From: Bryobacterales bacterium
Lineage (GTDB): Bacteria; Acidobacteriota; Terriglobia; Bryobacterales; Bryobacteraceae
Direction: 5' to 3'
NCBI GenBank assembly: GCA_003135055.1
Contig: PLDF01000201.1
Location: forward strand, 1-64,000
DNA: 64,000 nucleotides
The notes beneath the pieces were generated by a model that was not told the DNA's origin, did no database searches, and was given only the letters and a program-made list of their open reading frames with translations. Positions 27,633-36,400 of this stretch are shown here, one piece after another. The stretch's first letter is position 1; each line of letters begins with the position of its first letter. A program made the position numbers and the translations under genes.

Positions 27633-28330
27633 TCAATTACAACAATCTCGATATACTCTCCCGGAGTATCCCGCGACTGCTGGCGGATGGCTTGGGAGTG
27701 GTGGTAGTCGATAATGGCAGCGACGACGGTTCACGGGCATACCTCGCGGCCTGCAAAGGCATTTTGGCGATTCTGAACGCCGAAAACCTGGGATCGTCGA
27801 CGGCCAGAAATCAGGGCATCGACCACTGTAAGGGCGAAGTCATGCTCCTCGATAGCGACGTCCTGTATATCCCCGGAAGCTTCGCCTATCTGGCCGAGCT
27901 CAGCCGGACCACCGGCATGGCCTGTGCCGGATTTCATCATTACACTTACACGCGAGTGGAGGAAGAGGCATGGCCCGACCTCATTTCGAAGCAACCGAAA
28001 ATCGTTCCGGGCACATTCGCTTACACTCACTACGGCTACTTCCGTGAGGAGGTGTTTCGCAAGTGCCGGTTCGACGAGAACTTCGGCGCGGGCTGGGGTT
28101 TTGAGGATAACGATCTGACCTGCCAGATGAAGACGCTCGACATGAAATCCATCTGCGTGCGGGCGAAATACTTCCATCGCAAGAAATCCTCCGTGGCGCA
28201 CTTGAAGAGCCGCGGACAGAGTTCGCGCTTTGGCGCGCGTTTGCGCTACTTCCGGGCTAAATGGGGGATTACCCGCATTCATCCCCAGCGAATACGGTCG
28301 AAGGCGGGGCGCCAGACCGCATCATCGTGA
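27614..28330 (+). CDS. Family 2 glycosyltransferase
   Basis: A compact 238-residue GT2 enzyme: VVINYNNLDILSRSI and VVDNGSDDGSRAYL form the nucleotide-sugar site, LLDSDVLYIPG holds the DxD-type metal ligand, and GAGWGFEDNDLTCQMK near residue 155 is the ED catalytic motif. The start is GTG 27614, supported by AGGAGA three bases upstream (27605-27610); it overlaps the preceding GT4 gene by 19 bases. The C-terminus is basic (RYFRAKWGITRIHPQRIR), suggesting membrane association. The next gene begins 13 bases after the stop. Confidence 0.88.
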   Translation: MYNCVVINYNNLDILSRSIPRLLADGLGVVVVDNGSDDGSRAYLAACKGILAILNAENLGSSTARNQGIDHCKGEVMLLDSDVLYIPGSFAYLAELSRTTGMACAGFHHYTYTRVEEEAWPDLISKQPKIVPGTFAYTHYGYFREEVFRKCRFDENFGAGWGFEDNDLTCQMKTLDMKSICVRAKYFHRKKSSVAHLKSRGQSSRFGARLRYFRAKWGITRIHPQRIRSKAGRQTASS

Positions 28331-28343
28331 TGGCGACGAAGTG

Positions 28344-29489
28344 ATGGCGATGACGCCGCGCGCTGTAGGGCCTGCCGCAGTCGCTCTTCTCGATTCCGCG
28401 ACGGAAGCTCTGTTCATGGAATCGGAGACTGCCCTCCGGCGCGAGTTGGAGGGGTGTGCGGCAGCGGCCGTAGTCCTGCTCCCTTGGCAAAATGCGCCGC
28501 AATACGTGGCCCGGGACGACGGTTCGGTCACTTCGTTTCTGTGTAGTGAGACAGTGCTGAATCGCCTTACGGCCCATCGTCCCGATGCGTTGCCCGAGCA
28601 ACTCTGCTGCCTGCTGCTGAAGGCGATACTCAGCGGAAATCTGCTCGTCGACCGGCTGCTGATCCGGCAGTTGCCCTACCCCGCGGGCGGAATTGCCGCC
28701 TCAGACGACGAAAGCCCGACAGCGGTGTTGATGGCGCACCGGGGCAGAGTCGATCACTTGCGGACCGCGCTGCGGTACCTTCCGCCCAGCGGCGAAAATG
28801 GACTCGCGATTCGAGTGGGTCTCGATACGGAAGACCCCGCGCCATACCGCCCGCTCGCGGCTTCCGTCAGCCGGGTCGAGTTTTATCGGGGAATACCGGC
28901 GCCCGCCGGACCCTATGCGATCCGCCAGAAGCTGGCCGAACTTTCCCCGGAACGTTTGCTCATGTTCCATGATTCCGACGATGTCTCGTGTACCGATCGC
29001 CTTTCTCGTCTGCGGCCGAACATGGCGGCGGCGGAATGCGGCATGATCGGCTGCCACGAGCTGGTGGTTGACGAAATACGCAGTGAAGTTCGCGCCGTCA
29101 GGTATCCTCTGGATGTCTCCGAGGCGTTGCGGGACGGACCTCACTACAGCTTCCTGCATGGAACATCGATGATCGGGCGGCAGGCCTTTTTTGCGGCCGG
29201 AGGGTTCTCTACGGACCGGATCATAAGCTGCGACACACAGTTTCTTTATAGAGCCTGGTTCCACATGCAAATACGCAACGCGGACGACTTTCTCTACATT
29301 CGCCGGAGGCACGCCGAATCTTTAACTGTCCAGGGCCCGACGAAAATCGGTTCGGATTTCCGGCGGGCCATCGAACAACCCTGGGGGCCCGATTTCGAGG
29401 CGGTAAAAAGCGGAAAGCTCCCGCTCGCTAAATCCACCCTGATGGCTGTACCGGGGTCGGCGAAACATGAGCTGGTTCCACTCGCATGA
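28344..29489 (+). CDS. GT2-like protein of a three-copy family, member C
   Basis: A 381-residue third member of the family at 23114 and 24370. It shows VDRLLIRQLPYPAG, TAVLMAHRGRVDHLRTALRY, LMFHDSDDVSCTDRLSRL, MIGCHELVVDEI, FLHGTSMIGRQAFFAAGGFS, CDTQFLYRAWF and FLYIRRRHAESLTV. The frame is open 38 codons further upstream, into the preceding GT2 gene; the ATG at 28344 is chosen because the upstream stretch overlaps real coding sequence in another frame. It is separated from members A and B by an ATP-grasp, a GT4 and a GT2 gene. The last four bases overlap the start of the following gene (ATGA). Confidence 0.72.
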   Translation: MAMTPRAVGPAAVALLDSATEALFMESETALRRELEGCAAAAVVLLPWQNAPQYVARDDGSVTSFLCSETVLNRLTAHRPDALPEQLCCLLLKAILSGNLLVDRLLIRQLPYPAGGIAASDDESPTAVLMAHRGRVDHLRTALRYLPPSGENGLAIRVGLDTEDPAPYRPLAASVSRVEFYRGIPAPAGPYAIRQKLAELSPERLLMFHDSDDVSCTDRLSRLRPNMAAAECGMIGCHELVVDEIRSEVRAVRYPLDVSEALRDGPHYSFLHGTSMIGRQAFFAAGGFSTDRIISCDTQFLYRAWFHMQIRNADDFLYIRRRHAESLTVQGPTKIGSDFRRAIEQPWGPDFEAVKSGKLPLAKSTLMAVPGSAKHELVPLA

Positions 29490-30355
29490 GCCAGGCCGCC
29501 GTTTCCCCTCCCGAACCCAGATTCTGGTCGATTGGGATTTACCGCGGAAACTCACCGGTTTCTCTGGCGCCGCATCCCGAAGCTAAGAATCCGGTTCTGA
29601 CGCGCGCGCACGTTACGGATTTCCCCGCGCGCTTTGTCGCCGACCCTTTCATGGTTCGGCGGAATGGCTCCTGGTACATGTTCTTCGAGGTCATGAACGA
29701 CGTTGGGATTGGCGCGATAGGGCTCGCGACCAGCGCCGATTCATTAGCGTGGGAGTATCAAAAAATTGTGCTGCGCGAGCCCTTTCACTTGTCTTATCCC
29801 TGCGTCTTCGAGTGGGGGACGGATCACTATATGGCGCCGGAGACTCTAGCGACGAAGACGGTACGCCTATATCGTGCCGACCCGTTCCCTTTCCGCTGGA
29901 TTCCGGTGGCCGATCTGGTTTCGGGGAGTCTCGCAGATCCTTCGATATTCCTATACAAAGGCCGCTGGTGGATGTTCGCATGCGGCACGCCCTATCGTCA
30001 CGATTCGCTGCGCCTATTCGAATCGGGCCACCTGGCCCACGGATGGTTCGAGAACCCGGCCAGCCCGTTGATTGAGAACAACCGCCGCATCTCGAGACCG
30101 GCGGGCCGTGTCACTCCGTACCAGGGAGGGCTGATCCGTTTTGCGCAGGATTGTTATCCGGATTATGGCGCTCGGGTCCGCGCATTTTCCATGGACGACT
30201 TTCCCATATTGCGTCACCCGGAGGTGGAGGCGCCGCAACCAATACTTCTGCCGGACGCGGGCGGCGGCTGGGCAAGTTCGGGAATGCATCATGTCGACCC
30301 GCATCTTATATCGCCGGGCGAATGGATCGCTTGCGTGGACGGTTCGCAGGGATAG
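29486..30355 (+). CDS. GINT1/GH43-like five-bladed propeller protein, probable glycan enzyme
   Basis: A 289-residue protein with the five-bladed propeller pattern of GH43/GH32-like proteins and of the bacterial relatives of glucosamine inositolphosphorylceramide transferase (GINT1): FVADPFMVRRNGSWYMFFEV gives blade one with the ADPF aspartate, SYPCVFEWGTDHYMAPET the second, SLADPSIFLYKGRWWMFAC the third. In this family the conserved Asp and Glu sit at the propeller axis. No signal peptide is present, which favours a cytoplasmic transferase-type role over hydrolysis of external polysaccharide. Start overlaps the stop of member C. Confidence 0.7.
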   Translation: MSQAAVSPPEPRFWSIGIYRGNSPVSLAPHPEAKNPVLTRAHVTDFPARFVADPFMVRRNGSWYMFFEVMNDVGIGAIGLATSADSLAWEYQKIVLREPFHLSYPCVFEWGTDHYMAPETLATKTVRLYRADPFPFRWIPVADLVSGSLADPSIFLYKGRWWMFACGTPYRHDSLRLFESGHLAHGWFENPASPLIENNRRISRPAGRVTPYQGGLIRFAQDCYPDYGARVRAFSMDDFPILRHPEVEAPQPILLPDAGGGWASSGMHHVDPHLISPGEWIACVDGSQG

Positions 30356-30500
30356 CCGGGCAATTTACGCTCCGGTTCGCCGCGGCATTGCCGCTCGGAT
30401 TTCGGCCGGATATCGGTCGTCGCGGGCTCTATCGCGCCCTCCGGTGGAAAGGTTATGCTGGGGGCACGCGTGCTGTTACTTTACAACCGGAAGGTGGCGG

Positions 30501-31367
30501 ATGGCTTATAGAGCGGTTGTCTTCCGCGCCGCCGGATACGGGTTAGCGAACCGTTTGCGGGCGCTCGCCGGCTATCAGGCGTTGGCGAGGCTCCTCGACC
30601 TCCCGTTTTATCTCTGCTGGGTTTGCGACCCGGCGTGCCAGTCCCGGTTCGAAGACCTGTTTGCGACCCCGCTCAACCTCATGAATTGGCCCGAAGTGGA
30701 ACAACTTGGTCCGGAGGCTGTAATTTTTCACGAGGGTATTTGGTTCGACGAAATCTGGAAGAGAGCGGGTTCCAACGCTTTCGGATGGCAGCAGTACCTG
30801 GCGGAAGTACACCGGTGTCTGCGGGAGCTGGTTCCGCGCCGGGAACTCTTGCAGACGGTTGAGGACTTTTCTTCCAGGCGCCGTTTGGCGGAGGCCCTCG
30901 GCATCCACATCAGGCATACTGACAATTTGAGTGTCTATAGCCAATGGGCGGCGGAGTCGTCCGATTTCGACAGCCGCAGGATTTCCTCTCTCGACGGTTT
31001 CTTGGATGTTATCCGGACCCATATGTCGACTATGCCGGTGTTCCTCGCTACCGACGACAACGGCCTTGAAGGCAGGCTCAGGAAGATCTTTCCCGATCTC
31101 GTCGTTTTCCCGAAAGAATACGCCCCGGCCGGCTTCCGCACTACTCAAATCGCCGATGCTTTGTCCGAAATGCTGCTCTTGGGCCGCTGTAGCCGGATTG
31201 TCGGAACCTACTACAGCAGCTTCAGTAAGTTCAGTGCGATTTGGTCCGGGGCGCCGTATTTCGAGGTCGTCGGGTGTGAGCACGCTCGAAGCGATTTTGT
31301 GGACCGGATGCTGGCCCCCGCGACCGCGGTTCCCGGCCGGCCGGCGCGGCCCGTCGAGAAACTGTAA
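30501..31367 (+). CDS. Fucosyltransferase-like (NodZ/FUT8 type) protein
   Basis: A 288-residue protein resembling GDP-fucose-dependent transferases of the GT23/NodZ group. RAAGYGLANRLRALAGYQAL at the N-terminus matches the glycine-rich GDP-binding start, GIHIRHTDN near residue 137 resembles the HxRRxD motif, and PVFLATDDNGLEGRLRKIFP followed by SEMLLLGRCSRIVGTYYSSFS is the typical C-terminal donor site. The ATG at 30501 follows GGAAGG with good spacing; the frame is open upstream to 30141 but that overlaps the preceding gene. Likely adds a deoxyhexose in the glycan pathway; the donor is inferred. Confidence 0.78.
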   Translation: MAYRAVVFRAAGYGLANRLRALAGYQALARLLDLPFYLCWVCDPACQSRFEDLFATPLNLMNWPEVEQLGPEAVIFHEGIWFDEIWKRAGSNAFGWQQYLAEVHRCLRELVPRRELLQTVEDFSSRRRLAEALGIHIRHTDNLSVYSQWAAESSDFDSRRISSLDGFLDVIRTHMSTMPVFLATDDNGLEGRLRKIFPDLVVFPKEYAPAGFRTTQIADALSEMLLLGRCSRIVGTYYSSFSKFSAIWSGAPYFEVVGCEHARSDFVDRMLAPATAVPGRPARPVEKL

Positions 31368-31428
31368 GAGAATGCCCGGAGGCCGCCCGGCGAGCCCAAG
31401 GCCGTTCGATAGGTCCGCAAGGGCCGCG

Positions 31429-31980
31429 TCATCTTACCTGGAATAGCGTGAGGCCCCGTGGCGTATTCATATACAGCCAGGGCAGGTCGATGGAATTCTG
31501 GATACGGCTCTCCGGATGATGGGGGGCGGTATCGTGAAGCGCAATCACGCCAAATCGATTCATCTTCGCCCGCACGCGCGACACTTCCTCTTGCCGGTCG
31601 CCGCCTGAATCGATAAACGCCAGGTCGATCGCGTCAAACCGGCTAATCAGCTCGACTCCGGATTCGGAAAACGCCTCAAGCGGCAAAGAACGCCGCCGGG
31701 ACGCGTGATTGATCTCCGCCACAAGATTCTCCCGAACATCGCAAGTAGCCATACGGCCATACCGATTGGTCTTCAGCGCCCGCGCCATTCTCAGCGTCGT
31801 AACTCCGGTGTAGCAACCGGTTTCGAGCACGATTCCAGGCTTGAGGAGCCGTATCAGGGAATACATGAAATCTGAGACTTCCATTTCGGATGCCATCGAG
31901 TCGGTCGCATGCCAAAGGTCGACCCTCTCGCAGAAAGCGCTGCTGACGGTGAAGTCACGTTCCGATCGTCTTCTTAACAT
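31429..31980 (-). CDS. Class I SAM-dependent methyltransferase
   Basis: A 183-residue methyltransferase of the Methyltransf_24 type. GIVLETGCYTGVTTLRMARA is motif I for SAM binding, MATCDVRENLVAEI motif II with the acidic ribose ligand, IDLAFIDSGGDR motif III/IV and FGVIALHDTAPHH motif V. The ATG at 31980 is chosen over one 81 bases upstream because it follows GGGAAG, and the upstream codons come from a dispersed palindromic repeat (32013-32038). It converges with the fucosyltransferase-like gene and is likely to methylate a glycan or small molecule. Confidence 0.83.
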   Translation of the reverse strand: MLRRRSERDFTVSSAFCERVDLWHATDSMASEMEVSDFMYSLIRLLKPGIVLETGCYTGVTTLRMARALKTNRYGRMATCDVRENLVAEINHASRRRSLPLEAFSESGVELISRFDAIDLAFIDSGGDRQEEVSRVRAKMNRFGVIALHDTAPHHPESRIQNSIDLPWLYMNTPRGLTLFQVR

Positions 31981-32012
31981 AAGCTTCCCGGCTTCATGCG
32001 CACGCCGTCGAC

Positions 32013-32038
32013 ACAGAGCCGCGACCGTGAGGGAGCGG
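32013..32038 (+). repeat. REP-like element, single copy
   Basis: ACAGAGCCGCGACCGTGAGG followed by GAGCGG. It matches 57796-57821 at 25 of 26 bases, and less exactly 53996-54021 and the inverted copy at 57753-57783. Consensus GAGCCGCG-NN-CGT-N-AG-NN-AGCGG. It lies just upstream of the methyltransferase start. Confidence 0.75.
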
Positions 32039-32073
32039 GATTTCGCGGCTGACCGAGGCAATCCCGAACACGT

Positions 32074-33426
32074 TTAAGCACCCGCTCGCTCCCCCTCTGA
32101 AATCATGCTGTCGTTAGTGCCGTCGTTAGTGCTGTCGTTGCTGCTGTCGTTACGGCTGTCGGTGCGGTAAAACAACGCGGATGCCGCAAGCACACCCAGG
32201 CCCCCGAGGATGAGGACGGCGCGGCGCGAGATATATCCGAGCATGAAGGCCGCCGCCATGGGAGCGACTAGCCGCGCGATCCCGTTGACGCAGGAAAATG
32301 CCGCCATGTAACGGGTGGTGTCGCTCCCTGGGCGGGCAAACGAATGCACCCCGGTAAAGAATGAGATCACTATGCTGCCCAACGTCGCCGGGCCGCGTGC
32401 GATCCTCGCGGCAATCACGGTCGGCCAGAAGGAAGGAGCGGCCGCCAGAAGCACTGGATCGAGCCCCCACAACAGGGTCACCAGCGAGTAGGAACGCCAG
32501 ATCGAAGTGCGGTCGAACCATGCGGTCAAATAGCCCCCGAAAGCGAAGGCCGATAAGTTGGGAATAATGTGCAGCAGCAGCGTCACCTGCATGTAGCCGA
32601 GACCCATATCCCGCGCGAGGAAAGCCGGTACAACTCCGGAGTGGAAAAGATTAGCGAATGCAAACACGAAAAAAATGGCCATATAGCGGCGAAACGGCCG
32701 GTCGCGAAAAGGCGCGAGTCCGGGCCATGCCGTGCGGGTAAGGGGATCGTCGATCGGATTAGCTTCCTGCAGGCTCCCGTCACCCCGGTCGGGCAATTGG
32801 AGGAAGCACAGATAGGCGGCAAGGCTGGCAAGCCCCGCGCACGTGAGTTCGAGACGGATGACCTGCCGTACGTGAAGGGGCGCGGCGGCCAGCAGCGACG
32901 CAGAGGCCAGAGTCGAACACAGGAAGACGACGGAGGCATACTGCCGCAAGACGCCGGAAACGTGCGACCGGGAGTTCGGCGGGTAAATGATTCTGACGAT
33001 GGACGGAATCGCCGGCCTCATACCGAAGTCGAATATCGATATCACGCCCGAGACAGCCAGGAACCATCCGGCCGAGTTCATCCACGCCATCACCAGCGCG
33101 GAGATCGCCCCCGCGAAGCCTGGCGCCAGGACGAATGGCTTCTTGCGCCGCGTCGCCATGGCCTCCCCTGTGATCACCGAAGCGAACAAGCCGGCCGCCG
33201 CCATCGAGAGCGGTACTTGAAGTTGTACGTCGGTTGCGTTCATGGCCTTCACGGCCATTACCGGCGCAATCCCCAGAATTCCGGCGAACACCGCGTCCAG
33301 AAGCGTATAAGCCATGTGGAAGCGAAACGCCCGGCGGGAGGTAGGGGGGAGATGCGGGGGCCGGAACCCGTTTGCCAGGCCCGCAAACCAGGCTGCTTCC
33401 GCCGGGGCTGTGCCGGTGGTTTCCAT
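32074..33426 (-). CDS. MFS transporter, copy 2 of the Oar-MFS module
   Basis: A 450-residue paralogue of the permease at 848-2155. Shared landmarks include RRAFRFHMAYTLLDAVFAG, PSIVRIIYPPNSRSHVSGVL, RQYASVVFL and ITGFLTGG/LSAFAFGG followed by LTAWFDRT. The start is 55 bases after the stop of the second Oar-like receptor, repeating the gene order of the first module. The cytoplasmic C-terminus differs from copy 1: it ends in a polar tail built of RTDS-RNDS-SNDS-TNDG-TNDS units encoded by a 12-base tandem repeat. Transport substrate unknown; the tail should not enter the membrane. Confidence 0.8.
   Translation of the reverse strand: METTGTAPAEAAWFAGLANGFRPPHLPPTSRRAFRFHMAYTLLDAVFAGILGIAPVMAVKAMNATDVQLQVPLSMAAAGLFASVITGEAMATRRKKPFVLAPGFAGAISALVMAWMNSAGWFLAVSGVISIFDFGMRPAIPSIVRIIYPPNSRSHVSGVLRQYASVVFLCSTLASASLLAAAPLHVRQVIRLELTCAGLASLAAYLCFLQLPDRGDGSLQEANPIDDPLTRTAWPGLAPFRDRPFRRYMAIFFVFAFANLFHSGVVPAFLARDMGLGYMQVTLLLHIIPNLSAFAFGGYLTAWFDRTSIWRSYSLVTLLWGLDPVLLAAAPSFWPTVIAARIARGPATLGSIVISFFTGVHSFARPGSDTTRYMAAFSCVNGIARLVAPMAAAFMLGYISRRAVLILGGLGVLAASALFYRTDSRNDSSNDSTNDGTNDSMISEGERAGA
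32108..32167. repeat. 12-base tandem repeat inside a coding region (5 units)
   Basis: Five consecutive 12-base units: CTGTCGTTAGTG, CCGTCGTTAGTG, CTGTCGTTGCTG, CTGTCGTTACGG and CTGTCGGTGCGG. In the minus-strand MFS gene they encode repeated four-residue N-D-S type units at the C-terminus. A 12-base unit keeps the frame when copy number changes. Confidence 0.85.
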
Positions 33427-33481
33427 CAGCCCGGTAATCCTGAAGTCGCCATCCCTAATATCCTAGACTCTAGCGCCTGGC

Positions 33482-36400
33482 CTAGAAGTAGAGCTTGAGT
33501 CCCAACACCACGCGGCGCGAGGGTGCGGCGGCGTTGTAATTCCCCAGCGTTGTGCTGACCTGGGTCCCCTGCGCGTTGAAAAGCGCATTGTTGTCGACGG
33601 CCGTGAACTGCGCGTGATTGAGCGCGTTGTACGCCTCAAAGCGGAATTGCAGCCGGCGGGCTTGATCGCCGCCAAGCGGGAGCGTCTTGAAAAGCGATAT
33701 GTCGAAGTTTTCCGTGCCAGGTCCGATGAAAGGATACATGGGCGCGTTTCCTACGCCGAGCTCAGCCAGGGTGGGCGGGTGTACGCACGCAGTATTGAAG
33801 GCGCGATGGAAGCTGGTATTTCCGAACCCCAGATTCGCATTGCAGCTAAGATCTACCCGGGTGTCGACTCCCACTCCGGTAGCTCCCGTGATATCGATAG
33901 CGTTGACGAATGAATAGTTGATGGTCGTTGGAGCCCCGCTGATAAACGATGCAATGCCGGAAACCTCCCATCCATTGAGAGCCTGCCGGGTTACTTTGTT
34001 ATCCCAATACTTTGCGAAACGCGGCAGCAAATATATCCAGCTTATCGACACGTTCTGCTGGCGGTCGAACCCGGCGGGAGCATAGTTGCGCGAGTTGTAA
34101 TTGATATCGGGGTTGACCGGCGTGGTCCACGTGTCCGCGACGTCGAGCACTTTCGACCAGGTATACGCCAGGCTGAACGATAGATTATTTGAGAAGCGCT
34201 TCCGCACCTGGACTTGCAAGGCATTGTAGTTGGAATTACTCGCGAATTCCATGTATTGTATGCTTCCATAGCCGACATACGGCCGCAGGAAGTTCTCCGG
34301 CAGAGGCAGGTTGCCGGGGAGCGTCGCATCGATGCTCGATGGCTGAAAATCCGTCCCGTATTGGGTCGCATTCAGGTCGCGGATCTGCATGCCATGACGC
34401 TCTACGTTGCCGACATACGCGACATCGAGGACGGCGCCAAGTCCAATATTCTGCTGGATACCGAAACTCCAGTTGTAAACGGCCAGCGGCTTCCAGTTGC
34501 CGTCCATTCCGAAAACGTTGTTCGGGCTCAAGCTCAATGGCGCCGAGAGCAGGCTCGAAATTGTGGTGTAATGCGCCGTGGGCGAATCCACCAGCGGCGG
34601 CGATGCCGCCAACTGCGCGATCTCGTCGTCCGGGAACCGGTCGTAATACATCCCGAAGCCCGAGCGAACGGCTGTTTTGCCATTGCCGAAAACATCCCAC
34701 GCGAATCCAATCCGCGGCGCCACCTGAATTGGGGGAGCTTTCAGGATGCTGTCGCCCGCGGGATAAATCTTCATGCCTTGGAATGGCGTACCGGCCGCGG
34801 TTGAGAACGTGCCGATCCTGACCGCCGGCAGTATCTGGCCAGTCGCGGGGTCGCGGCCTTCCCGCGCTCCCGTGGCTGGATCGATGTAAGGCTCGATCAG
34901 CGGCGGTTGCGCGCTGGCGTTGTACAAGCTGGGGTCGAACACCGCGGTTGGCCCGAAGGCATTGAAACTGGGCCGGAACCAGTACAAGCGAATCCCGGCG
35001 TCCACCGTAAATCGCTGCGTCGCCTTCCATGTATCCTGCGCGTACCACTCAAGGCGGAGGTCGTGTACGTGGCCGCCGGGGTGGCCATTCGATTCCGTGT
35101 AGCTGTCCACGCTGCCGATCAGCGCATTCGAGAAGGCGTAACCCGTGTCCAACGGATTATTCGGGTCCCGGTCAAAGCCGAAGGTACCGTTGAAGGACGA
35201 TCCGTTGGCCTCATTTACGGCCGATTGTTCCAGATAGACCCCAAGCTTGAGACGGTGCGCGCCGCTGATCTGGGAATAGTTGTCGGTGTAAACCCAAACA
35301 TTGTTTCTTCCGAAGTAAGGAAATCTGGCGTCGATACTTAGCGCTGGGGCGTCTGAAACACCGCCAAACGTCGCATTTGGAATGAAATCGTACGGATTGG
35401 ACCCCGGGAAAAACTGCGGAATATTGAGCTTGAGATCCGCCCGGTTGTTCGCGGCCGACCCGGCCTGCGTGAGTGGCGCCTCCGTCTGGGCTCCGCGATT
35501 TACGCCGAACGTGAAATCGTTGACGCGGGTCGGACTGAACGCATGGATGAGCGTGCCCACGATCCCTTGGGCGGGAATCTCATAATTGACGGGCAATTGC
35601 GGCCATGCGGGAGATGCCAGGACGAATCCGAAACCTCCTTTCTGTGCTTGCGTGTCCTTGATTCCGCGAGCATAAAAGGTTGTGTTCGGAGAGATATTCC
35701 AGTCGACGCGAAGGATCTGATCGGTGCGGGGCTCCTGAATCGAAGCTTGAAATACGCTGTTGTAGGTATGCGCCGGATTGACGGTATTCGGCAGCGGAAA
35801 AATATCGAGCAAAGCCTGCCCCTGCGGGTCGATGCGGCCGGAAGGGACGATGTTCCCCGGAAACGGCGCGCCCGTAGTCGGGTCTTTGACCACGACTAAT
35901 TGCCCGCTCTGATTCACGCTTTGCGAGAAGTCGCCCTCCCGTTCCAGCGCAGTCGGGAAAGTTTGATATGAAACGCTCGATGGCACCGTCCGGACCAGAA
36001 TATCCTGCGACCAGAAGAAGAACAGTTTGTTGCGATTCCGATTAAAGTTGGTTCGTGGAATTACCACCGGTCCCCCCGCGAAATATCCGGGATTGTTGTA
36101 CCGGTAGGGAGAGCGCGGCAGCCCCGCGCTGTTGGCGAAGAAGTCGTTTCCATTCAGATCTTCGTTGCGGAAGTAATAGTATGCGCCGCCATGGAGCTCG
36201 CGTGAGCCGCTCTTGGTTACAGTGTTGATGGTTCCGCCTACGCTTCGCCCGTATTCCGCCTGATAGTTTGTCTGCAGCACCTTCACTTCAGCTACGGCGT
36301 CGATGCTGGCCTCGAGGAAGGGCCCGGTGCCTCCTCCCAGCGTCAAGGTGGAGATGCCGTCGAGATTCAGGTTCAACGTCCCCTGCCGGTTGCCGTTGAC

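Noticed and set aside
30141-30500. N-terminal extension of the fucosyltransferase-like gene
   Set aside because: It overlaps the propeller gene in another frame, whereas ATG 30501 has a strong ribosome-binding site and matches the family's start.
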